From the NCBI RefSeq assembly GCF_017743865.1, contig NZ_JAGHRJ010000002.1, positions 1,116,001 through 1,180,000 of the forward strand: 64,000 bases of DNA, read 5' to 3'. Below, one piece after another: positions 17,810 through 27,037 of the stretch. This DNA is from Labrenzia sp. R4_2 (lineage in GTDB: Bacteria > Pseudomonadota > Alphaproteobacteria > Rhizobiales > Stappiaceae). The position numbers and the translations under genes are program-made. Position 1 is the first letter of the stretch, and every line of letters begins with the position of its first letter. Below the pieces are notes generated by a model. The model saw only the letters and a program-made list of their open reading frames with translations. It was not told where the DNA came from and searched no databases.

Positions 17810-17829
17810 ACTACAAGAATTATTGTAGT
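17810..17829. promoter_or_regulatory. ArsR operator, perfect dyad
   Basis: ACTACAA-GAATTA-TTGTAGT is a perfect inverted repeat of seven-base arms. It ends eight bases before the arsR start codon and contains a -10-like TACAAT on the minus strand, so bound repressor would block RNA polymerase. Placement and symmetry fit autoregulation by ArsR. Confidence 0.75.
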
Positions 17830-17869
17830 ATGAAAACAGAAACTTTGCGTCCTGGCCGCAGAACCTTTT

Positions 17870-18406
17870 TTACATAGCAGCTGCGGCGCGGGCGGCTTGG
17901 TCGTAGTTTCCGGAAACGAGGCGGAGGGTTGCGGCAAGCCGGGAGAGTTCACTCTCATCGAGCCCAAGCGCTTTCATGGGCTCGACCAAGAGCGCTTCCC
18001 GCAGCCGTCTGTACTCCATACAGGCAGTCTCGCCTTCAGGCGTGATCTCAGCGGTTTTTTCCTTGCCGCGCCGACCAGAGGTAATCAGTCCAGCTTTCTC
18101 AAGTTTTTTGAGCGCGTAGGTCACCGTATGCGTGTCTTCGATATTCAGGACCAAGCAGATATCGGACAGTGTCTTGGCCCGCCCACGGTGATTGACCGAG
18201 TGAAGAACAAGGACATCAAGCGGACCGAGGCCCTCCGAGCCACTGGCAGCCATGCACCGGACCATCCAGCGATGATAGGCGTTGACCATCATGGTCACGG
18301 CAAACTCGATTTCGGACAGGGCCGGCATGGCGCCGGACGCAAGATGAGCGGCCGAAACCACTGGACCAATTTGGGCATCGGTGTTGGGTTTCGGCCGCTC
18401 AGTCAT
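17870..18406 (-). CDS. MarR-family regulator at the end of the TRAP operon
   Basis: The 178-residue protein has a MarR-type winged helix in its middle (LGPLDVLVLHSVNHRGRAKTLSDICLVLNIEDTHTVTYALKKLEKAGLITSGRRGKEKTAEITPEG), flanked by dimerisation helices. It starts 34 bp after the dctM stop on the same strand and is probably the fourth gene of dctPQM-marR. A CATTTATCG half-site overlaps its start codon and resembles half of the palindromes at 21494 and 23134. This makes it the best candidate for the regulator that binds them. Its ligand would then be the transported or hydrolysed compound. Confidence 0.86.
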   Translation of the reverse strand: MTERPKPNTDAQIGPVVSAAHLASGAMPALSEIEFAVTMMVNAYHRWMVRCMAASGSEGLGPLDVLVLHSVNHRGRAKTLSDICLVLNIEDTHTVTYALKKLEKAGLITSGRRGKEKTAEITPEGETACMEYRRLREALLVEPMKALGLDESELSRLAATLRLVSGNYDQAARAAAAM

Positions 18407-18440
18407 TTATCGTTCTCTCAAGTTGTTCTGAAATGCCCTT

Positions 18441-19748
18441 TTAATTGCTCAACATCGTCTGAGGCAACCACAGGGCCAATCCCGGGAATGCGACAATCAG
18501 AACCAGGGCCAAAATCATCAACAAGAAGAACGGCAAGGCCATTCGCGCAACGGAGAAGATATTCCGACCCGTCATGCCTTGAAGAACGAACAGGTTGAAG
18601 CCGACCGGTGGTGTGATCTGGCTCATCTCGACGACAAGAACCAGATAGATCCCGAACCAGATCAGATCGAGGCCTGCCTGCTCCACCATGGGCAGGATCA
18701 CGGATGTTGTCAGAACAACAACGGAAATCCCGTCCAGGAAGCAGCCAAGAACCACGAAGAAAAGGGTCAACGCGATCAAAAGAACGTAAGGCGACATGTC
18801 CATTCCGCCGATCCAGGAGGCCAGCTCACGCGGGATGCCTGTATACCCCATCGCAACGGTCAAAAACGCGGCTCCTGCCAGGATAAAAGCGATCATGCAA
18901 GATGTGCGTGTCGCGCCCAACAAACCATCGGCAAAGCTCTTTCGGCTCAAAGTCCCGGACACCCAGGACAACAAAAGTGCCAGCACAACGCCAATTGCCG
19001 CGGCTTCTGTCGGAGAGGCAAGGCCCGCATAAATCGAACCGATCACACCAACGATCAGGCCGACGACCGGGAAGAGACGGCGCGTTGCCTTAATTTGCGT
19101 CCAAAGCGGAAGTTTTTCCTCCTTGGCCGGCATCTTGTCACGGTTCAGCAGCGCCCAGAGTGCGACATATCCCATGAACAATAAGCACAACATGGCGCCT
19201 GGCAGCACGCCCGCCATGAAGAGGCGAGCGATCGACTGCTCTGTGGCCGCGCCATAAACGATCAGGATGATCGATGGCGGGATAAGCAATCCAAGCGTCC
19301 CAGAGCCTGCAAGGGTACCAATCGCGATACGCTCGTCATAGCCGCGTGCTTTCAACTCCGGCAATGACATACGCCCCACTGTGGCCGTGGTTGCGGCAGA
19401 CGATCCGGAGACTGCTGCGAAGATTCCACAGCCCAGGATATTCACGTGCAAAAGCCGGCCGGGCAGGTTCCGCATCCAGGGAGAAAGCCCGGCAAACATG
19501 TCCTCTGACAAACGCGACCTGAACAGAATTTCTCCCATCCAGATAAACATCGGCAAGGCGGTGAGATCCCAATGGTGAGAGGCGCCCCAAACCGTCGTTG
19601 CCATCACTGGCCCGGCAGGAACAGAAACCAGTGCCATCATTGTTGCAAGTGCAACGGCAAAGAGCGCAACGGCCACCCAAATACCCGTTGCAAGGGCTGC
19701 CAGCATGCCCAGACCAAGCAGGAAGGAAAGCAAAGAGAGATCCATCAT
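18441..19748 (-). CDS. dctM: TRAP transporter large permease (DctM)
   Basis: The 435-residue integral membrane protein has about twelve hydrophobic segments and family blocks such as PMFIWMGEILFRSRLSEDMF, GCGIFAAVSGSSAATTATVGRMSLPEL and GTLAGSGTLGLLIPPSIILIVYGAATEQSIARLFMAG. Those are typical of DctM, the ion-transporting subunit of tripartite ATP-independent periplasmic transporters. It overlaps the dctQ stop by four bases (ATGA). The operon runs dctP, hairpin, dctQ, dctM, marR. Sodium coupling is usual in marine relatives but is inferred here. Confidence 0.95.
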   Translation of the reverse strand: MMDLSLLSFLLGLGMLAALATGIWVAVALFAVALATMMALVSVPAGPVMATTVWGASHHWDLTALPMFIWMGEILFRSRLSEDMFAGLSPWMRNLPGRLLHVNILGCGIFAAVSGSSAATTATVGRMSLPELKARGYDERIAIGTLAGSGTLGLLIPPSIILIVYGAATEQSIARLFMAGVLPGAMLCLLFMGYVALWALLNRDKMPAKEEKLPLWTQIKATRRLFPVVGLIVGVIGSIYAGLASPTEAAAIGVVLALLLSWVSGTLSRKSFADGLLGATRTSCMIAFILAGAAFLTVAMGYTGIPRELASWIGGMDMSPYVLLIALTLFFVVLGCFLDGISVVVLTTSVILPMVEQAGLDLIWFGIYLVLVVEMSQITPPVGFNLFVLQGMTGRNIFSVARMALPFFLLMILALVLIVAFPGLALWLPQTMLSN

Positions 19749-20302
19749 TCGCTCCCTTCGATCGGGTCGTCGCGAACGACGGTTTCGAAACTTGGCGCTT
19801 GTCCGCGCAAGGACGTGACAAGATCATCCAGCAGCGCAATCGCTAGGACGAAGAGCCCAAGCGTCATGACGGCCTGCGGGTACATGAGCGGGATCGGAAT
19901 GATACCGAAAGACACTTCGTTGTAGCGGTAACTGTCCAGCACCAGGGCCAAGGCGTGCCAGGAGAAGAACGCGGCGAGAGCAAACGCGACGGCCAAGGCC
20001 CAAATATTCAGGAGGCGGGCGGCGGTAGGGCCAACACCCTGCAGAAGAATGGACACCCGGATATGGTCGCCGTTACGCAGTGTTCCGGCCAGCGCCAGGA
20101 AGGATGCACCGATAAGAAAGAACCCGGCGATTTCAGCAAGCGACGGAACCAACAGTCCCAGAGGCTCTAGGCCGACCAGGCCGCGGGCACCGTCCAGCAG
20201 CCGTCCCATAACCTGAAGAGTTACAAGTAGAGCGATTGTCACAAGGCAGCAGGCGGCCAAAACCGTTGCCGTCTTGTACAATCCATTGAGCGCATTTCGC
20301 AT
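19745..20302 (-). CDS. dctQ: TRAP transporter small permease (DctQ)
   Basis: The 185-residue protein has four predicted membrane helices and the DctQ pattern (EIAGFFLIGASFLALAGTLRNGDHIRVSILLQGV, then YRYNEVSFGIIPIPLMYPQAVMTLGLFVLAIALLDDLV). It forms the membrane complex with DctM. It is separated from dctP by a stem-loop and overlaps dctM by four bases. Confidence 0.93.
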   Translation of the reverse strand: MRNALNGLYKTATVLAACCLVTIALLVTLQVMGRLLDGARGLVGLEPLGLLVPSLAEIAGFFLIGASFLALAGTLRNGDHIRVSILLQGVGPTAARLLNIWALAVAFALAAFFSWHALALVLDSYRYNEVSFGIIPIPLMYPQAVMTLGLFVLAIALLDDLVTSLRGQAPSFETVVRDDPIEGSE

Positions 20303-20332
20303 CCGCTCTCCCCCAATTTTTTACGGCAGAAA

Positions 20333-20362
20333 GAAAAACGCCGGGCAGTTGAGGCCCGGCGC
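20333..20362 (-). terminator. Intercistronic attenuator between dctP and dctQ
   Basis: On the minus strand CGCCGGGC (20361-20354) pairs with GCCCGGCG (20346-20339) and is followed by a run of five T. It should stop part of the transcription after dctP, raising binding protein over permease. Confidence 0.8.
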
Positions 20363-20371
20363 TTCCCAGTC

Positions 20372-21370
20372 TTAGTTGGCCTCGTAGGCTTCCAGGATGG
20401 CAGCGCCATCTTCCCCAGCCTGCTCTTGCCATTCTGCGGCCATCATCTCACCGATTGCAGCAAGATCGGAAATCAGCTCGCTGCTCGGTTGAACGACAGT
20501 GATGCCGTTTTCCTGAAGAACTGTCGTTTTAGTCTTCGTTTCAACCTTGGAGGATTCCCAACCGCGGGTTTCAGCCGTTGCTGCAGCTTCCAGAACCGCA
20601 GTCTTTTCGGCGTCGCTCAGTGCGTCGAATGCAGACTTGTTGACGATCACCATGTTCTTCGGCAACCAGGCTTGAGTATCATGATAATGGGTCAGGAAGT
20701 CCCAGGCCTTGGAGTTGGCACCGGTGGACGGGGATGTGATCATGGCCTCGACACGACCGGTCGAAAAGGCAGTCGGAATGTCCGGCACTTCAACCTGCGT
20801 CGGAACGGCATCGGCCAAAAGTGCAAGACGCTCGGTGGCTGCGTTGTAAGCGCGGAACTTCAGACCGGACAGGTCAGAGCCCTTGGTGACTTCTTTTTTG
20901 GCGTAGATGCCCTGTGGCGGCCACGGCACCGTGTAAAGAAGCTGCAAACCTTGTTCGGCGAGCTTTTCTTCGAGAGCTGGCTTCGACGCCTGATAAAGCT
21001 TCCAGGCTTGGTCATAGGACGGTGCGAGGAACGGAACAGAATCTACCCCGAAAACAGCATCTTCGTTGGCAAGACGAGACACCAGAACTTCACCGATCGG
21101 TGCGAGGCCTTTGCGAACAGCGTTCTTGATTTCCGGATGTTTGAAAAGCGATCCGGCTGAATGCAGCTGGATTGTCAGCGAGCCACCGGTTTTGTCGGCA
21201 ACTTCATCTGCAAATGCAGCGATGTTCTGAGTGTGGAAATTGCCATCGCCATAAGGGGTCGGCATGTCCCATTTGGTTTCAGCAACAGCGGCGGTGAGAC
21301 CAGCAACACCAAAGGCGGCGGCAGCGGCAAACGTCATCCCGGCCTTTGCCAGGGATCGTGACTTCAACAT
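20372..21370 (-). CDS. dctP: TRAP transporter solute-binding protein (DctP)
   Basis: This 332-residue periplasmic protein has a signal peptide (MLKSRSLAKAGMTFAAAAAFGVAGLTAAVAE) and the DctP fold. The ligand-carboxylate-binding arginine is expected in LSGLKFRAYNAATERL; GRVEAMITSPSTGANSKAWDF and YHDTQAWLPKNMVIVNKSAFDAL are conserved. It delivers an organic acid or amide to DctQM. ATG 21370 has GAGGAG ahead; an upstream alternative would bury the signal peptide. The upstream region contains an imperfect copy of the palindrome that precedes the 5-oxoprolinase gene, so a pyroglutamate-like ligand is the working guess. Confidence 0.94.
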   Translation of the reverse strand: MLKSRSLAKAGMTFAAAAAFGVAGLTAAVAETKWDMPTPYGDGNFHTQNIAAFADEVADKTGGSLTIQLHSAGSLFKHPEIKNAVRKGLAPIGEVLVSRLANEDAVFGVDSVPFLAPSYDQAWKLYQASKPALEEKLAEQGLQLLYTVPWPPQGIYAKKEVTKGSDLSGLKFRAYNAATERLALLADAVPTQVEVPDIPTAFSTGRVEAMITSPSTGANSKAWDFLTHYHDTQAWLPKNMVIVNKSAFDALSDAEKTAVLEAAATAETRGWESSKVETKTKTTVLQENGITVVQPSSELISDLAAIGEMMAAEWQEQAGEDGAAILEAYEAN

Positions 21371-21804
21371 GATGTTCTCCTCATAGAAGCAAAGGGATTT
21401 CTTGAACCTGAGCACGGCAGCATGACGGCGCTTTCTGCGAACGCCCATCCATCGCTCCCACCTAAACGCTAATCCGGGAAAGAGAAAACATCAACATTTT
21501 ATCGATAAATTCTTTTTAAAAATCTCCTAAGCACTAAAAAACGATGGTTTCCGGGGAATAACTCAACTTCCAAGAGATACAATCAGGTGCATTGATACAA
21601 TCAATGAAATATGAAATAAAACCACTCCACTAGAGCGCGCGTTCGTCCTTCTTCTTTTCACCTCTGCAATGGTATCCGAGGTGTCGCGAATAACCGTCGT
21701 GGGATTGGTAAGGGGTGGTGCTTTGATTATCCAGCCCGGCAGATCGGTCGTAGACCTGAAGATCGGCTATACAAAGGTGGTCATACTCGGCAGATGATTT
21801 TGAC
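21371..21804. other. Intergenic region: dctP promoter and GT87 3' end
   Basis: The 434-bp gap holds the dctP leader, the operator copy at 21494-21513 and AT-rich sequence to about 21630. The remainder to the GT87 stop has open frames only on one side and no ribosome-binding site or family resemblance, so I see no further gene. Confidence 0.5.
21494..21513. promoter_or_regulatory. Imperfect copy of the oxoprolinase palindrome, upstream of dctP
   Basis: ACATTTTATCGATAAATTCT lies 124 bp before the dctP start. Its first 16 bases are identical to the start of the perfect palindrome at 23134-23155; only three of the last four differ. Its two arms still match at 8 of 10 positions. Confidence 0.65.
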
Positions 21805-23043
21805 TCATGCAGGACAGCTGGTTCGGCCAAAACCTGCCCGCTGCCCCACAACGGCGCGACGCAGAACCAGAGCAAACAAAACAATCGATGGCACCCCGAT
21901 CGCAGTAACAGGCATTTGGACACCCCAAAGGCTTGTAAAAAGGAAGCTAAACACGGCGAGCGCAATGCTGAATTTCTCAAAACTCAGATATCCGGTCTCA
22001 TTGCCCTGCTGAATAAGCAGCAACACAGGAATAACCAGAAGAGCCAGGTCATAGTCCAGCAAATAAGGAGTGGAGAGGCATGCCCCGATAACCAACAAAC
22101 TGCCCTTGATGGTCATCGGCAGGTCCTGACGCCATGACCAGATAACGGCTCCGAAAGATGCCAAAGCAAAGCCAACTTGAACAATCATGCCGGCTGTGTT
22201 CCCGACCCCGAACTGGCGCAACCAACCAAGAATAGAAGCGTATTTGTTCGCCGGCGTTTGGCCGCTTTCCAACCAGCTGCTAGCAAACGAAATAGTCTCT
22301 ATGAACGCACGCCAAACTTCGGTCCCGAAAACAACCAAGCTGGTGGCGGCAAATAGCAAGGTCGTCACCGCGGCTGATACAAATGCGCGATACTCACGAC
22401 CGGCCAAAAGGGCAAACGGAATCAAGATTCCCAATTGCGGCTTGTAGCTCAGCAAACCGATCAGAATACCGGCAAGAACCGGCCGATCACGATCCAGTGC
22501 GCCGAATGCACCGGCCAAAAGCGCGGTATTGAGCACAGCGTTTTGCCCGTGAATGATCCCGGAGATCACTGTTGGAAAGACAAGCAGGATCCAATGGATT
22601 GACCGATCACGCAGCAAATACCTGCAAGCCACCACCAACGCGATAACTTGAAGTGCCTCAAACAGAAGCGCAGAGGGCCGATAGGGCAACATGGAAAATG
22701 GCGAGATCACCATCAACCATGTCGGCGGATAGAGAAATGGGAGTTCTCCTTGACCAAACTCTTCAAACTGAAATGAACTTAAAAGCTCATAATTGTAAGC
22801 CTCAACTGCGGCGCCCTGAATCGCAAAAACACCTGCAGACCAGAAACTAACGAAGTCCGGAAACATCGGACGTTCCGCGAAAAACATCTTTGATATTTCA
22901 AACCCAAACCTCAGAACGAGCACAGCCCCAACCAAAGTCAGAGTGAACATGAGAACACTGTCTGCCACAGGATTACTCATGCGCAATCCATAGCGGAACG
23001 CGCCCGAGTCGGTGTGCGGGTTTGAACCACCTGTACTCTTCAT
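21805..23043 (-). CDS. GT87 (DUF2029) membrane glycosyltransferase-like protein
   Basis: The 412-residue multi-spanning protein has about ten hydrophobic segments. The GT-C fold signature of DUF2029/GT87 is present: FPDFVSFWSAGVFAIQG near the N-terminus with the acidic residue expected for catalysis, FLYPPTWLMVISPFSMLPYRPSALLFE, and IHGQNAVLNTALLAGAFGALDRDRPVLAGILIGLLSYKPQLGIL. GT87 members are polyprenyl-phosphate-mannose-dependent alpha-mannosyltransferases in actinobacteria, but the role in proteobacteria is unknown. It lies divergently from oplAH. A second ATG at 22980 is possible. Confidence 0.83.
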   Translation of the reverse strand: MKSTGGSNPHTDSGAFRYGLRMSNPVADSVLMFTLTLVGAVLVLRFGFEISKMFFAERPMFPDFVSFWSAGVFAIQGAAVEAYNYELLSSFQFEEFGQGELPFLYPPTWLMVISPFSMLPYRPSALLFEALQVIALVVACRYLLRDRSIHWILLVFPTVISGIIHGQNAVLNTALLAGAFGALDRDRPVLAGILIGLLSYKPQLGILIPFALLAGREYRAFVSAAVTTLLFAATSLVVFGTEVWRAFIETISFASSWLESGQTPANKYASILGWLRQFGVGNTAGMIVQVGFALASFGAVIWSWRQDLPMTIKGSLLVIGACLSTPYLLDYDLALLVIPVLLLIQQGNETGYLSFEKFSIALAVFSFLFTSLWGVQMPVTAIGVPSIVLFALVLRRAVVGQRAGFGRTSCPA

Positions 23044-23133
23044 GTGCTTGTTGTCCCGCGTTTTGGATCCCTAAAAAAACGCATACAAAACAAGCCTTAA
23101 ATTCCGGATAAAAGAAAATCAGATTTTTTCATC

Positions 23134-23155
23134 GACATTTTATCGATAAAATGTC
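23134..23155. promoter_or_regulatory. 22-bp perfect palindrome upstream of 5-oxoprolinase
   Basis: The half-site GACATTTTATC is followed directly by its exact reverse complement, with the centre between 23144 and 23145. It lies about 80 bp before the oplAH start codon and within the region divergent from GT87. A near copy precedes dctP, so the site is probably the operator of a shared regulator, with the MarR protein at 17870-18406 the best candidate. Confidence 0.72.
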
Positions 23156-23236
23156 AGCATAAATCCATCGATCGTGGATAACGCGTCTGCCTGGCAGGTC
23201 TATCGCCGGCAGGAAAACATAAAGATGAGGGATAAA

Positions 23237-26200
23237 ATGACAGCCAAATGGGATTTTTGGATCGATCGCGGCGGCACATTCACCGACATCGTTGGCCGCG
23301 CGCCGGACGGAACCCTTCATCCGCATAAGGTATTGTCAGAAAACCCGGAAGCGTATCGTGACGCCGCCATTCAGGGCATTCGCGAACTGCTTGGCGTTGA
23401 AAAGGGTCAACCGATCCCGTCCGACAAGGTCTCGACCGTGAAAATGGGAACCACCGTTGCCACCAATGCGCTGCTGGAGCGCAAGGGCGAGCGCACGGCC
23501 CTCTTCATCACACGCGGTTTCCGCGATGCGCTGGAAATCGGCTATCAGGCCCGCCCGCACATCTTCGCCAAGGAAATCATCAAGCCAGAACTGCTTTATG
23601 AGCGCGTCTATGAGATTTCTGAACGCGTTCAAGCTGACGGCACTCTCGAACAGGCTCTTGATGAAGCACAGGCCCGCACCGAAATGCAGGCCGCTTGGGA
23701 CGCGGGGATCCGTTCCATCGCAATCGTCCTGATGCATGCTTACGCCTATCCGGCCCACGAGCAGGCTCTGAAGAAAATCGCTGAAGAAATAGGTTTCCCG
23801 CAGATTTCGGTCTCTCATGAAGTCTCGCCGCTGATGAAACTGGTCGGCCGCGGCGACACCACCATCGTGGATGCCTACCTGTCGCCGATCCTGCGCCGCT
23901 ATGTGAACCAGGTTCAGGAAGAGCTGGGCGAAGGCCCGCGGCTGATGTTCATGCAGTCCTCCGGCGGACTGACAGCCGCGGATCTGTTCCAGGGCAAGGA
24001 TGCCATCCTGTCCGGCCCGGCCGGCGGTGTTGTCGGCGCTGTCGAAACCTCGGCAATGGCCGGATACGACAAGATCATCGGCTTCGACATGGGCGGCACC
24101 TCTACTGACGTGTGTCACTATGACGGCGATTATGAGCGCGCCTTTGAAACCGAAGTTGCCGGTGTGCGCATGCGCGCGCCGATGATGATGATCCACACGG
24201 TCGCAGCTGGCGGCGGCTCGATCCTCCATTATGCGGATGGCCGGTTCCAGGTCGGTCCGGACAGTGCGGGCGCCAACCCGGGCCCGGCTTGTTATCGCCG
24301 CGGCGGTCCGCTGACCGTGACCGATGCCAACTTGATGACCGGCAAACTGGCGCCGGAATTCTTCCCGAAGATCTTCGGCCCGAACCAGGACCAGCCGCTG
24401 GATGGCGACGTGGTGCGCGAGAAGTTTGCCGCACTGGCAAGCCAGATCGGCGATGGCCGCACACCGGAAGAGGTTGCGGACGGTTTCCTGAAGATCGCTG
24501 TCGAAAACATGGCGAATGCCATCAAGAAGATCTCCGTACAGCGCGGCTACGACGTCACCGAATATGCCCTGACGTGCTTCGGCGGCGCGGGTGGCCAGAC
24601 AGGCTGCAAGGTGGCCGACAGCCTTGGCATGAAGACGGTCATCCTGCACCCGTTCTCCGGCATCCTCTCGGCGTACGGCATGGGCCTTGCCGACATCCGC
24701 GCTGACCGGCAAAAGGCGGTCGTGAAGACAATGACGAAAGAGCTGCTTCCTGAGCTGGATGCGCTGCGCAAGGAGCTAAGCGCCCAGACAGAAGCTGAGC
24801 TCGACAAACAGGGCGTAACTGAAGACGCCCGGCGAACCGTTGCGACCGCACATTTACGCTATGACGGCACCGACACTCCCCTGCCTGTCCTTCTCGGCAC
24901 TGTCGAAGAAATGCGCGCGGCCTTCGAAGAGGCTCACAAAAAGCAATTCGGCTTTGCCTATGACAACAAGCCGGTCGTGGTCGAAGCGCTTGAGGTGGAA
25001 ACCGCTGGCGGCGGCGCAGGCCTGGTGGAGCCGGATCTCACTCTGGCGTCCGATGTCCCAGCCGCTGCCAAAGGCACACGGATCTACTCCGAAGGCCAGT
25101 GGCATGATGCCGGTATCTTCAAACGCGAGAACCTGAAGCCCGGCATGAAGGTGATGGGCCCTGCGGTGATCATCGAACCGCATGCGACCATTGCCGTTGA
25201 AGACGGCTGGCAAGCGGAGATCAACGCCAAGAATCACGTCATCCTGCACCGGGTCGTCCCGCTGAAACGGGCCGACGCCATAGGTACGCACGCCGACCCG
25301 GTCATGCTGGAGGTGTTCAACAATCTCTTCATGTCCATCGCCGAACAGATGGGCGTAACGCTGCAGAACACCGCCTACTCGGTGAACATCAAGGAACGCC
25401 TGGACTTCTCCTGTGCCGTCTTCGATGCCAGCGGCGCCTTGGTTGCCAACGCGCCGCACATGCCGGTGCACCTTGGCTCCATGGACCGGTCCGTGGAAAC
25501 GGTGATCAAGCTGAACAAGGGCAAGATCAAGCCGGGCGACGTCTTTGCATTGAACGCCCCCTATAACGGCGGCACGCACCTGCCGGACATCACGGTCGTC
25601 TCTCCCGTCTTCGACAATGCTGGCAAGGAGATCCTGTTCTGGGCGGCGTCCCGCGGCCACCACGCCGATGTCGGTGGTTCTGCGCCAGGTTCCATGACCC
25701 CGCTCGCGACCAAGGTGGACGAAGAAGGCGTGTTGTTCGACAACTTCAAGCTCGTCGATCAGGGCCGTTTCTGCGAAGCAGAACTCGTCAACCTCCTGAC
25801 GGATCACGCCTATCCGGCCAGAAACCCGCATCAGAACGTTGCCGACCTCTCTGCACAGGTCGCAGCGAACGAAAAGGGGATTCAGGAACTGCGCAAGATG
25901 GTGTCCCACTTTGGTCTGAACGTTGTTCAGGCCTATATGGGCCATGTTCAGGACAACGCCGAAGAGAGCGTCCGTAGGGTCATCGAAGCGCTGAAGGACT
26001 CCGAGTACGAGTACCCGACCGACCAGGGCTCAACCATCAAAGTCAAGATCACAGTCGACAAGGACAAGCGGGAAGCAACGGTCGATTTCACCGGCACCTC
26101 CGCCGTGAAACCGAACAACTTCAACGCGCCGGAACCGGTCACCCGCGCTGCAATCCTCTATTGCTTCCGCGTGATGGTCGACGGCGATATCCCGATGAAT

Positions 26201-26821
26201 GCCGGCTGCCTGAAGCCGATCAACATCATCATTCCGGATGACTGCATGTTGCGCCCGTCCTATCCGGCGGCCGTTGTTGCGGGCAACGTGGAGACGTCCC
26301 AGCACGTCACCAACGCAGTCTTTGCAGCGCTTGGCGCAATGGCAAACAGCCAAGGCTCGATGAACAATCTGACCTTCGGTAACGACACCTACCAGTACTA
26401 TGAGACCATCTGTTCCGGCTCCCCGGCAGGCCCCGGCTTCAAGGGCACCGACGGCGTTCATGTGCACATGACCAACTCGCGGCTGACCGATCCGGAAGTC
26501 CTGGAGTTCCGCTTCCCCGTCCTTCTGGAGGATTTCCATATCCGCAAAGGCTCCGGTGGCAAGGGCAAATGGTCGGCGGGTGATGGCACCAAGCGGACGC
26601 TGCGCTTCCTGCAAAAGATGGACTGCGCGATCCTCGGCTCCCACCGAACCATCGAGCCGAAAGGCATGGACGGCGGCGAGAACGGCGAACTCGGCCGCAC
26701 CGAAGTCCGCCGCCTTGACGGCACCGTGCAACAGCTCAAAGGCTGCGATCAGACCATTCTGGAACCGGGTGAAGCCGTGACAGTCATCACCCCAACAGCC
26801 GGCGGCTGGGGCAAAGCGTAA
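23237..26821 (+). CDS. oplAH: ATP-dependent 5-oxoprolinase / hydantoinase A-B fusion
   Basis: The 1194-residue protein is a single-chain fusion. An HyuA-type ATPase half (residues 1 to about 690) has the phosphate-binding motif [10 protein letters not shown] and the second [19 protein letters not shown], and the HyuB half (about 695-1194) has [12 protein letters not shown] and [29 protein letters not shown]. This length and order fit eukaryote-type 5-oxoprolinases, which hydrolyse 5-oxoproline to glutamate with ATP; hydantoin hydrolysis or ketone carboxylation are alternatives. ATG 23237 has GAGGG six bases ahead. It is followed by a strong terminator. Shared upstream palindromes link it to the TRAP operon. 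Confidence 0.92.
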   Translation: MTAKWDFWIDRGGTFTDIVGRAPDGTLHPHKVLSENPEAYRDAAIQGIRELLGVEKGQPIPSDKVSTVKMGTTVATNALLERKGERTALFITRGFRDALEIGYQARPHIFAKEIIKPELLYERVYEISERVQADGTLEQALDEAQARTEMQAAWDAGIRSIAIVLMHAYAYPAHEQALKKIAEEIGFPQISVSHEVSPLMKLVGRGDTTIVDAYLSPILRRYVNQVQEELGEGPRLMFMQSSGGLTAADLFQGKDAILSGPAGGVVGAVETSAMAGYDKIIGFDMGGTSTDVCHYDGDYERAFETEVAGVRMRAPMMMIHTVAAGGGSILHYADGRFQVGPDSAGANPGPACYRRGGPLTVTDANLMTGKLAPEFFPKIFGPNQDQPLDGDVVREKFAALASQIGDGRTPEEVADGFLKIAVENMANAIKKISVQRGYDVTEYALTCFGGAGGQTGCKVADSLGMKTVILHPFSGILSAYGMGLADIRADRQKAVVKTMTKELLPELDALRKELSAQTEAELDKQGVTEDARRTVATAHLRYDGTDTPLPVLLGTVEEMRAAFEEAHKKQFGFAYDNKPVVVEALEVETAGGGAGLVEPDLTLASDVPAAAKGTRIYSEGQWHDAGIFKRENLKPGMKVMGPAVIIEPHATIAVEDGWQAEINAKNHVILHRVVPLKRADAIGTHADPVMLEVFNNLFMSIAEQMGVTLQNTAYSVNIKERLDFSCAVFDASGALVANAPHMPVHLGSMDRSVETVIKLNKGKIKPGDVFALNAPYNGGTHLPDITVVSPVFDNAGKEILFWAASRGHHADVGGSAPGSMTPLATKVDEEGVLFDNFKLVDQGRFCEAELVNLLTDHAYPARNPHQNVADLSAQVAANEKGIQELRKMVSHFGLNVVQAYMGHVQDNAEESVRRVIEALKDSEYEYPTDQGSTIKVKITVDKDKREATVDFTGTSAVKPNNFNAPEPVTRAAILYCFRVMVDGDIPMNAGCLKPINIIIPDDCMLRPSYPAAVVAGNVETSQHVTNAVFAALGAMANSQGSMNNLTFGNDTYQYYETICSGSPAGPGFKGTDGVHVHMTNSRLTDPEVLEFRFPVLLEDFHIRKGSGGKGKWSAGDGTKRTLRFLQKMDCAILGSHRTIEPKGMDGGENGELGRTEVRRLDGTVQQLKGCDQTILEPGEAVTVITPTAGGWGKA

Positions 26822-26845
26822 CAGTCTGCCAAAGCAGTGCATTCG

Positions 26846-26871
26846 AGGGCGGGGATCTCCCCGCCCTTTTT
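26846..26871 (+). terminator. Rho-independent terminator after oplAH
   Basis: AGGGCGGGGA (26846-26855) pairs with TCCCCGCCCT (26858-26867), followed by TTTT. It is a compact, GC-rich and nearly perfect intrinsic terminator 25 bp after the stop codon. Confidence 0.9.
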
Positions 26872-27037
26872 GTTACCGAGCTTGGCCACCGGTTCCACCA
26901 GCTGGAACTTACAGTTTCGCTGAGCACAAATATTCCCTGGCTAAGGCGCAAAAGTTTCGGCGTTGCCGCTGGCAATTGGCCACCGATTTCCTACATCTGC
27001 AGCACATGGCCAAAGTGGCCCTCAAGAGGAGACGAAA

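Noticed and set aside
23336..24712. A 458-codon minus-strand frame inside oplAH
   Set aside because: It is a mirror of the codon bias of the 5-oxoprolinase gene, rich in His, Arg and Ala, with no ribosome-binding site. The same holds for 24854-25945 and 26030-26842.
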